A DNA stretch of 5,942 nt from Candidatus Omnitrophota bacterium. Lineage in GTDB: Bacteria > Omnitrophota > Gorgyraeia > Gorgyraeales > Gorgyraeaceae. The notes beneath the pieces were generated by a model that was not told where the DNA came from, did no database searches, and saw only the letters and a list, made by a program, of their open reading frames with translations. The stretch covers positions 1 to 5,942 of the forward strand of contig JAHIEN010000119.1 of the NCBI GenBank assembly GCA_018901615.1, read 5' to 3'. A program made the position numbers and the translations under genes. Below, in pieces: positions 1 to 4,882 of the stretch. The stretch's first letter is position 1, and the number at the start of each line of letters is the position of its first letter.

Positions 1-86
1 AAGACGATCTTCTTTTTCTCTGCCCGGACGACGGTCTTTAAGACCTTGATCAGTCCTGTCAGGGTCTTTATCTTTTTATAACCCAT
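1..86 (-). CDS. rfaE2: D-glycero-beta-D-manno-heptose 1-phosphate nucleotidyltransferase (RfaE domain II), 5' end only
   Basis: The first 28 codons of a gene that leaves the window at its left edge. The ATG at 84-86 lies inside the end of gmhA, giving an 11-nt overlap. It is the only possible start in this frame, because an in-frame TGA lies a few codons upstream. The peptide starts MGYKKIKTL and ends KKKIV followed by the first two bases (TT) of a codon that fits Phe. This fits the N-terminus of the RfaE/HldE cytidylyltransferase domain, where a KI-x-TL segment and a basic helix lead into the (K)(K)IVFTNGCFD strand. The nucleotide-binding motif itself lies outside the window. The family makes ADP-heptose from heptose 1-phosphate for the LPS inner core. 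Starting directly at domain II implies a stand-alone enzyme, with the kinase domain encoded elsewhere. Position directly after gmhA, the first pathway enzyme, supports the call. Another nucleotidyltransferase of the same fold cannot be excluded from 28 residues. Confidence 0.62.
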   Translation of the reverse strand, partial: MGYKKIKTLTGLIKVLKTVVRAEKKKIV

Positions 87-639
87 TTTCGATCAACTCG
101 CACACGATATGTCCTATTGTAATATGAGATTCCTGCACGCGCGGCGTATTATTAGAAGGGACACAAATGGATAGGTCCGCTATCCTAAAGAGTCTTCCTC
201 TGTATTTACCTGTAAGGACAGCGGTTTTCATTTTTATTTTGATTGCCTTCTCTATGCCGCGAATTACGTTTCTGGATTTTCCGCTCGTGGATATTCCCAG
301 GGCCATGTCTCCTTTTTTACCCAGGGCCTCAACCTGCCTCTCAAAGACACATTCAAAACTATAGTCATTGGCAAGGGCTGTAATAATGGGTGTATTGGAA
401 GAGAGCGCAATGGCGGGAAGGGCCTTTCTTTCTTTTTTAAACCTTCCTACAAGTTCCGCGGCGATATGGAGACTGTCAGACGCGCTGCCGCCATTTCCGA
501 ATATGAGAATCTTGTTGCCTTTTTTTACAGTCTCGAGCATCATCATGGCCAGCTTGTGGATGTTTGAGACCTGGCTTTTGAGAAGAGCCTCTTTTACCTG
601 TATATCTTCCTTTATCAATGCGGCTATTTTGTTTTTCAT
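76..639 (-). CDS. gmhA: Phosphoheptose isomerase (sedoheptulose 7-phosphate isomerase), SIS domain
   Basis: Converts sedoheptulose 7-phosphate to D-glycero-D-manno-heptose 7-phosphate, the first cytoplasmic step of ADP-heptose synthesis for lipopolysaccharide. The 187-aa product has the length usual for GmhA and is a single SIS domain. The phosphate-binding loop GNGGSASDS lies at residues 48-56 and the second sugar-phosphate loop GISTSGKS at 115-122. The zinc/catalytic set known from E. coli GmhA (His61, Glu65, Gln172, His180) maps with a constant offset of three to His58, Glu62, Gln169 and His177, so the enzyme looks active. DiaA-like SIS proteins are the main alternative, but the intact metal site and the downstream rfaE2 favour GmhA. 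The start lies 13 nt after the phosphofructokinase stop. Its ribosome-binding site is modest (GAGGG about 7 nt upstream), which suggests translational coupling to pfkA. Confidence 0.92.
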   Translation of the reverse strand: MKNKIAALIKEDIQVKEALLKSQVSNIHKLAMMMLETVKKGNKILIFGNGGSASDSLHIAAELVGRFKKERKALPAIALSSNTPIITALANDYSFECVFERQVEALGKKGDMALGISTSGKSRNVIRGIEKAIKIKMKTAVLTGKYRGRLFRIADLSICVPSNNTPRVQESHITIGHIVCELIENGL

Positions 640-652
640 GAGCGGCCCTCAC

Positions 653-1681
653 TTATCCAAAAAATATCTTTGCTATATCATAGAGTTCCATATCAACGGT
701 TTTTAATTCAGAGACAGCTGCTTTAAGCGGCACGGCACTTACCTTATTACCCTCTAACGCAGCCATCTTGCCGTAATCTTTTTTAAGCACCAGTTCCATG
801 GCCTTTACGCCGAATCTGGTGCCGAGCACTCTGTCAAAGGCGGTAGGTGTTCCGCCTCTCTGTATATGCCCGAGCACAGTTACCCTTGTCTCATACCCGG
901 TATTTTTTTCTATCTCATCCCCGAGGATATGGCCTATTCCCCCGAGCCTGACATGGCCAAACTGGTCCAGCTTCTCTTCCTGCAAGACCATAGTACCTTC
1001 TTTGAATTTAGCTCCTTCAGCAACTACTACGATACTGAAGCTTTTTCCTCTTGCGTGGCGCTTTTTCAGAAGATCACATACTTCTATCAGGTCTATAGGG
1101 ACTTCCGGTATGAGGATTACATCCGCTCCTCCAGCTATGCCGGCTTCAAGAGCTATCCAGCCAGCGTGCCTTCCCATAACCTCCACGACCATGATCCTGT
1201 TATGTGATTCAGCTGTCGTGTGCAGCCTGTCAATGGCTTCGGTAGCGATATTGATCGCGGTGTCAAACCCAAAAGTCACATCAGTGCACGAAATGTCATT
1301 ATCGATTGTCTTTGGAGCGCCCACTATATTCAGGCCTTCAACGCAGAGCTTTGCTGCCACGCCCAGGGTATCTTCTCCGCCGATAGCTATCAGGGCCTCA
1401 AGCCCTAATTTTTTGTAATTCTCTTTTACCTTCTCCACGGCGCCTTCTTTTTTATACGGATTGGTCCTGGAGGTCCCGATTATGGTTCCGCCTTTGGGCA
1501 GGATACCCGAAACTGTGGCAAGGCTCAGATCTACAGTATCGCATTCGATCAGGCCTTTCCAGCCATTTTTTATCCCTACCACCCGGTAACCTTCTTTAAT
1601 GGCGTATCTGACAACCGCCCTTATCACGGAATTTAAACCCGGGCAATCTCCTCCTCCTGTCAGTATCCCTATTTTTTTCAT
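653..1681 (-). CDS. pfkA: 6-phosphofructokinase, group III type with PPi-dependent signature residues
   Basis: Phosphorylates fructose 6-phosphate to fructose 1,6-bisphosphate in glycolysis. The 342-aa product begins with the GILTGGGDCPGLN nucleotide/phosphate loop (residues 5-17). The catalytic PKTIDND motif is at 123-129 with Asp127 as general base, followed by Arg162, MGR at 169-171, Glu222 and GHIQRGG at 271-277. Position 104 (E. coli numbering, aligned without gaps) is Asp within GGEDT, and position 124 is Lys. In this family Gly104 goes with ATP use, while Asp104 plus Lys124 is the signature of pyrophosphate-dependent enzymes such as that of Amycolatopsis methanolica. I therefore infer PPi rather than ATP as phosphoryl donor, which would make the step reversible. 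Of the E. coli allosteric-site arginines, Arg21 and Arg25 are present, but positions 54 and 154 are Leu and His, so E. coli-style control is doubtful. The start at 1681 is set by a strong Shine-Dalgarno. The frame stays open to an ATG at 1759, but that extension only translates the repeat. Confidence 0.93.
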   Translation of the reverse strand: MKKIGILTGGGDCPGLNSVIRAVVRYAIKEGYRVVGIKNGWKGLIECDTVDLSLATVSGILPKGGTIIGTSRTNPYKKEGAVEKVKENYKKLGLEALIAIGGEDTLGVAAKLCVEGLNIVGAPKTIDNDISCTDVTFGFDTAINIATEAIDRLHTTAESHNRIMVVEVMGRHAGWIALEAGIAGGADVILIPEVPIDLIEVCDLLKKRHARGKSFSIVVVAEGAKFKEGTMVLQEEKLDQFGHVRLGGIGHILGDEIEKNTGYETRVTVLGHIQRGGTPTAFDRVLGTRFGVKAMELVLKKDYGKMAALEGNKVSAVPLKAAVSELKTVDMELYDIAKIFFG

Positions 1682-1686
1682 TACAT

Positions 1687-1693
1687 CCTCCTT
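1687..1693 (-). promoter_or_regulatory. Strong ribosome-binding site of pfkA
   Basis: On the minus strand this reads AAGGAGG, a near-complete anti-16S match 5 nt before the ATG at 1679-1681. It decides the pfkA start over the in-frame ATG at 1759. It lies only 5 nt downstream of the base of the REP-like stem (1699-1771), so folding of that stem could influence access to it. Confidence 0.85.
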
Positions 1694-1698
1694 AATGA

Positions 1699-1771
1699 GC
1701 ACGTGACTTATGGAGCGAGCACATTCGCTTCGCTCAGTGTAAACTCCGCGAGCGAACATAAGTCACTGTGC
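1699..1771. repeat. REP-like palindromic element between amaP and pfkA
   Basis: The outer arms, 1699-1712 and 1757-1771, pair over 14 bp with a single bulged base (1767). The inner 10 bp of the stem (gtgacttatg at 1703-1712 with cataagtcac at 1757-1766) are perfect. Within it are smaller inverted repeats: gagcga (1713-1718) with tcgctc (1730-1735), and ttcgct (1724-1729) with agcgaa (1751-1756). On the minus strand 1724-1736 reads TGAGCGAAGCGAA, a core common in dispersed palindromic repeats of many bacteria, where it often translates as an 'ERSE'-like peptide. It is non-coding here despite an open frame through it. No transposase or RAYT gene is in the window. Copy number elsewhere in the genome is unknown, so the dispersed-repeat label is inference; the palindrome is directly visible. 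Confidence 0.75.
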
Positions 1772-1847
1772 GAATTAACCCCCACACCAATTGGGAGGTA
1801 TAAATTTCTTTCCAACCAATTGGTGTGGGGGTAAGTTCGGACTTATG
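1771..1847. repeat. Long hairpin with perfect 17-bp inverted repeat, MITE/REP-like
   Basis: Arm acccccacaccaattgg (1778-1794) is the exact reverse complement of 1816-1832, around a 21-nt AT-rich centre (1795-1815). The pairing continues outward to 1771 and 1839 with 22 of 24 positions complementary. After a 6-nt bulge (1765-1770), cataagtc (1757-1764) can also pair with gacttatg (1840-1847). Each 17-bp arm contains the self-complementary octamer ccaattgg. The element begins 2 nt after the amaP stop codon and directly abuts the REP-like element. The arms look like terminal inverted repeats of a very small non-autonomous element, but no target-site duplication is evident. Neither side has a T-run typical of an intrinsic terminator. 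An mRNA-stabilising or processing hairpin in the amaP-pfkA transcript is possible. Confidence 0.8.
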
Positions 1848-1849
1848 AC

Positions 1850-2446
1850 TTACTTCCCGTATTCGATCTCGCCTTTGAAACCTGTATCCTCCGGCGCCTT
1901 TACCGGGAATTTAGATTCTCCATGGACTATCTTTGCCACGTCAATTTTTATCGTCACTGTCTCTTCCAGCCCGAGCATTTCCTGCAGTTTGATCCTTATA
2001 GCATTCTGTATCTTTTCCGTTATCTCGGGTATATTTCCTCCGGAATAAAGTATTGCCCTTGCGGCGACCTCTACCCCTTTTTTATTGGCTGATATGCTTG
2101 ATCTGAGTTCTTTTATCTCTGGCATCTTATTGGTAAGTTTCTTTATGTAATCCTCTATAGCGGCGAGCGATACCGTAACCCTGCCGTATGGATTGTCAAA
2201 GGCAATAGTTTTAAGCCTGCGCATCTTGCCAAGCGATATCCGGGCAATGGATATGTTGATGAAAATAAGGAGAAGGCCTGTTAATGCCATGCCGAGCCTT
2301 ACATTGTCAGTGTGAGATAGGGAGTTCACTGTATTCACAATAACATCCAAAGACTCTGTGCGCAGTGATAGCGCGATCAATGTCGCCCCAATGATAGAGA
2401 ATAAAAGCGTATAGATAAAAATGGCGATTACACTGAATATCTTCAT
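1850..2446 (-). CDS. amaP: Alkaline shock response membrane anchor protein, AmaP/Asp23 family
   Basis: A 198-aa protein with two predicted membrane helices at roughly residues 4-27 and 51-70, joined by a short polar loop. After a basic stop-transfer stretch (KMRRLK at 75-80), a soluble Asp23-like region runs from about residue 82 to 175. It contains NPYGRVTVSL and an amphipathic segment near 140-158. AmaP in Staphylococcus aureus anchors Asp23 at the membrane and takes part in cell-envelope stress homeostasis; a catalytic role is not known. The gene overlaps the accC stop by 4 nt (ATGA), so it is very probably translationally coupled to the carboxylase subunits. In B. subtilis the soluble Asp23-family gene yqhY holds the same position after accC and has been linked to acetyl-CoA carboxylase control, so a similar link is plausible here (inference). 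The family call rests on architecture and the NPYGRV motif; the C-terminal tail after about residue 178 is probably disordered. Confidence 0.75.
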   Translation of the reverse strand: MKIFSVIAIFIYTLLFSIIGATLIALSLRTESLDVIVNTVNSLSHTDNVRLGMALTGLLLIFINISIARISLGKMRRLKTIAFDNPYGRVTVSLAAIEDYIKKLTNKMPEIKELRSSISANKKGVEVAARAILYSGGNIPEITEKIQNAIRIKLQEMLGLEETVTIKIDVAKIVHGESKFPVKAPEDTGFKGEIEYGK

Positions 2447-3798
2447 ATTACACCTCCTGTTACATTCATTTTTTCCACGTAATCTGTCGCGTAATCGCCT
2501 CTAAGAAACAGGCTGTCCCCCATGACATACTTATGAAAAGGTATGGTAGTTTTTATCGGCGCTATCATAAATTCGTCAAGCGCCCTGCGCATGGTTTTTA
2601 TGGCCTCATGCCTGTTTTTTCCGTAACAAATGACCTTTGCTATCATAGAATCATAATACGGGGAGACAACATACCCTGAGTAGACATGCGAATCCACTCT
2701 TACGCCAGGTCCTCCCGGCGGCAAGAAAATATCTATCTTTCCAGGTGAGGGCATAAAATTATTTTCAGGGTTTTCGGCGTTTATCCTGCATTCAATTGCC
2801 GAGCCGTTTATCTTTATGGAATCCTGCTTGTAAGAAAGCTTCATGCCTGCCGCGATTTTTATCTGTTCTTTTACCAGGTCTATCCCTGTGACCATCTCTG
2901 TAACAGGGTGTTCCACCTGTATCCTCGTATTGACTTCCAAAAAATAAAAATTTTCATACCTGTCCATGAGAAATTCTACTGTCCCCGCATTGACGTAATT
3001 GCAGGCCTTGGCAGCCTTGATGGCCATGTCCCCTATTTTTTTTCTCAACTTTGAGTTTATCACCGAAGAAGGCGCTTCTTCTATGAGTTTCTGATGCCTC
3101 CTCTGAATCGTACAATCTCTTTCGCCCAGATGTATTATGTGCCCGTATTTGTCAGCCAGGATCTGTACCTCTATGTGCCTGGGCTGTTCTATGTATTTTT
3201 CGAGGTAGACATCGGGATTTCCGAACGCTGCCTCCGCCTCCTGCTGAGCTGTTATAAAAGAACTGATGAGCCTGACGTCGTTATGACACACCCTCATACC
3301 TTTGCCGCCGCCTCCGGCAGACGCCTTGATGATAACAGGGTATTTTATCTTCTTCGCTATCTTTATGGCCTCTTCTTTTGTTTTTATTATTTCAGGACTG
3401 CCAGGTATAATAGGTATGCCTATTTTTTGCATGGTCTGCCGCGCGATCATTTTGTCTCCGAGAAGCCTCATGTTTTCAGGCGTCGGGCCGATAAACGCGA
3501 TATCGCACGATTCGCAGATCTCGGCAAAATGCGCGTTTTCCGCGAGAAAACCATATCCTGGATGGATGGCATCAACGTCTGTTATTTCCGCCGCGCTTAT
3601 TATGGCAGGGACATTGAGATAACTTTCAGAGGGAGATGAAGGACCGATGCAGACTGCCTCATCCGCGAGTTTGGCATGAAGCGATTCAGTGTCTGCCTCA
3701 GAATATACGGCGACTGTCTTTATGCCCATTTCCTTACAGGCGCGTATTACCCTTACAGCTACTTCCCCGCGGTTTGCTATTAGTATTTTAGAGAACAT
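2443..3798 (-). CDS. accC: Acetyl-CoA carboxylase, biotin carboxylase subunit
   Basis: ATP-dependent carboxylation of the biotin carried on AccB, the first half-reaction of acetyl-CoA carboxylase in fatty-acid synthesis; cytoplasmic. The 451-aa length is close to the 449 of E. coli AccC. In order it shows the N-terminal Rossmann-like domain (KILIANRGEVAVRVIRA, 4-20), the ATP-grasp domain with the glycine-rich lid AGGGGKGM (161-168), and the C-terminal biotin-carboxylase domain. Residues matching the E. coli active site include Lys116, Lys158 (Lys159), His208 (His209), Glu275 (Glu276), Glu288, Asn290, Arg292, Gln294, Val295, Glu296 and Arg338. The protein ends soon after the BC domain, with no biotinyl domain fused, so it is the free subunit and not a pyruvate carboxylase chain. 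It follows accB by 37 nt and overlaps amaP by 4 nt. There is no clear Shine-Dalgarno before its ATG. accA and accD are not in the window. Confidence 0.97.
   Translation of the reverse strand: MFSKILIANRGEVAVRVIRACKEMGIKTVAVYSEADTESLHAKLADEAVCIGPSSPSESYLNVPAIISAAEITDVDAIHPGYGFLAENAHFAEICESCDIAFIGPTPENMRLLGDKMIARQTMQKIGIPIIPGSPEIIKTKEEAIKIAKKIKYPVIIKASAGGGGKGMRVCHNDVRLISSFITAQQEAEAAFGNPDVYLEKYIEQPRHIEVQILADKYGHIIHLGERDCTIQRRHQKLIEEAPSSVINSKLRKKIGDMAIKAAKACNYVNAGTVEFLMDRYENFYFLEVNTRIQVEHPVTEMVTGIDLVKEQIKIAAGMKLSYKQDSIKINGSAIECRINAENPENNFMPSPGKIDIFLPPGGPGVRVDSHVYSGYVVSPYYDSMIAKVICYGKNRHEAIKTMRRALDEFMIAPIKTTIPFHKYVMGDSLFLRGDYATDYVEKMNVTGGVI
2451..2458 (-). promoter_or_regulatory. Ribosome-binding site of amaP inside the accC 3' end
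   Basis: On the minus strand this reads AGGAGGTG, a full-strength Shine-Dalgarno placed 4 nt before the amaP ATG. It is embedded in the last codons of accC. It shows that amaP is a genuine, efficiently translated gene and not an accident of the frame overlap. Confidence 0.85.
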
Positions 3799-3835
3799 TT
3801 AGAATTTGGTGCGTGGTAAGAGCCTATTATGCGAT

Positions 3836-4297
3836 TCACGCTGTTTCCACCATGAACAACGCCTGGCCGTATTCAACAGGCGTAGCGTTCTCAGCTATTA
3901 CCTCCACTACCTTTCCCTTGACCTCTGATTTTATCTCATTCATCAATTTCATTGCCTCGATAATACAAACTATCTGACCGACTTCAACCTGCTGGCCTAT
4001 TTCTACATAAGGCTTTGCTTCAGGGGAAGCTGTCCTGTAAAAAGTCCCTACCATCGGGGCATTGATGGCAATCAGGTTTTTGTCCGGGACTGCCTCTGTC
4101 TTCGCGGTTCCCGGGGCGACGTCCGGCCTTATGTTCTCTATGACTCTTCTTGCGCCCGGCTCTTCGGAAATGGTCTCGAACTTTCCGGATGATGATTTTT
4201 TTATCCGTATCTTTGTTCCTTCACGTTCTATTTCCAGCTCCAACAGATCATTTTCATTCATAAGGTTGATCAATTCCTTGATTTCTTTTAGATTCAT
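3836..4297 (-). CDS. accB: Acetyl-CoA carboxylase, biotin carboxyl carrier protein
   Basis: Carries biotin between the biotin carboxylase (AccC) and the carboxyltransferase. The 153-aa protein has the standard BCCP layout. A charged N-terminal helical region (1-35), used in the complex, comes first, then a linker at about 36-72 containing several Pro/Ala/Gly residues, and a C-terminal biotinyl domain (about 75-152). The biotin acceptor is Lys117 in EAMKLMNE. The 'thumb' characteristic of acetyl-CoA carboxylase BCCPs is present near TASPEAKPYVEIGQ (89-102), which separates it from lipoyl domains and from the biotinyl domains of decarboxylases. The start ATG at 4297 has a moderate ribosome-binding site (AAGGGG, 6 nt upstream). 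It lies 24 nt after the efp stop and precedes accC, the usual accBC pair. Confidence 0.97.
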   Translation of the reverse strand: MNLKEIKELINLMNENDLLELEIEREGTKIRIKKSSSGKFETISEEPGARRVIENIRPDVAPGTAKTEAVPDKNLIAINAPMVGTFYRTASPEAKPYVEIGQQVEVGQIVCIIEAMKLMNEIKSEVKGKVVEVIAENATPVEYGQALFMVETA

Positions 4298-4321
4298 GAT
4301 TGACCCCTTTTTTATATTTTT

Positions 4322-4882
4322 CTACACCCTGCCTGTATATTCTTTTGTCCTTGTATCGATACGCACTACGTCGCCTTCGTTTATAAAAAGCGGGACTGTA
4401 ATGCTCATCCCTGTCTCTGTTATAGCCGGTTTATTGCCAGCCCTCGATGTGTCACCTCTTATCCCATGTTCTGTAGACACTATCTTCATATCCACAAAGA
4501 TAGGCGGTTCAAGCGCTATTACATTTTTATTATATACAAGAGCGGTAGCTTCAAAGTTTTCTTTCAGGTAATCTATGACTTCCCCGAGCTGATCCTTATG
4601 CATGGATATCTGGTCAAATGTATCACGATCCATGAACTCGTACATATCATGGGAAGAGTACAGGTACTGGATATTTTTCTTTTCTATGTGCACCAACTCC
4701 ATTTTTTCGCCAGACCTCAGGGTCCTGTCTACCACAGTACCCAATTTTATATTCTTCAATTTCAGGCGCACGAACGCCCCGCCTTTTCCGGGCTTAACGT
4801 GCTGGCGGTCTATGATGTAGTATGCTTCTCCTTTGAGCTCTACTGCGTGACCTTTTTTTATCTGATTGATGTCTATCTGCAT
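4322..4882 (-). CDS. efp: Translation elongation factor P
   Basis: EF-P binds the ribosome between the P and E sites and rescues stalling at consecutive prolines. At 186 aa it is near the usual size (188 in E. coli). The three beta-barrel domains are recognisable. The N-terminal KOW-like domain carries the tip loop VKPGKGGAF (29-37), in which Lys33 is the residue equivalent to modified Lys34 of E. coli. An OB domain follows at about residues 65-125, then the C-terminal OB domain with the EF-P signature region near GIRGDTS (139-145), ending EYTGRV. Having Lys at the tip fits lysine-type EF-P, but no modification enzyme (EpmA/EpmB or the Bacillus pathway) is in the window. The start overlaps the peptidase stop by 10 nt, with AAGG 4 nt upstream, so the two genes are probably coupled. 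Confidence 0.97.
   Translation of the reverse strand: MQIDINQIKKGHAVELKGEAYYIIDRQHVKPGKGGAFVRLKLKNIKLGTVVDRTLRSGEKMELVHIEKKNIQYLYSSHDMYEFMDRDTFDQISMHKDQLGEVIDYLKENFEATALVYNKNVIALEPPIFVDMKIVSTEHGIRGDTSRAGNKPAITETGMSITVPLFINEGDVVRIDTRTKEYTGRV

Noticed and set aside
798..1418. Plus-strand open frame of 206 codons opposite pfkA
   Set aside because: It lies fully antisense to a well-supported conserved gene, with low-complexity Ser/Pro-rich translation and no recognisable motif; it is a shadow frame.
1682..1759. In-frame N-terminal extension of phosphofructokinase to an ATG at 1759
   Set aside because: The added 26 residues translate the REP-like palindrome, do not resemble PFK, and the ATG at 1681 has a strong Shine-Dalgarno and begins the canonical N-terminus.
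1771..1847. Long hairpin read as an intrinsic transcription terminator
   Set aside because: Neither strand has a T-run after the stem, and the loop of 21 nt and arm length are atypical; a repeat is the better explanation.
1699..1847. CRISPR array or tRNA-like structure in the amaP-pfkA gap
   Set aside because: There are no regularly spaced direct repeats with unique spacers and no cloverleaf; only palindromes are present.
3094..3639. Plus-strand open frame of 181 codons opposite accC
   Set aside because: Antisense to the ATP-grasp region of accC, with no domain features; the frame follows from the codon use of the real gene.
3826..3831. CATAAT-like -10 box before accC on the minus strand
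   Set aside because: No acceptable -35 hexamer at 16-18 nt spacing; the short gap fits operon transcription.
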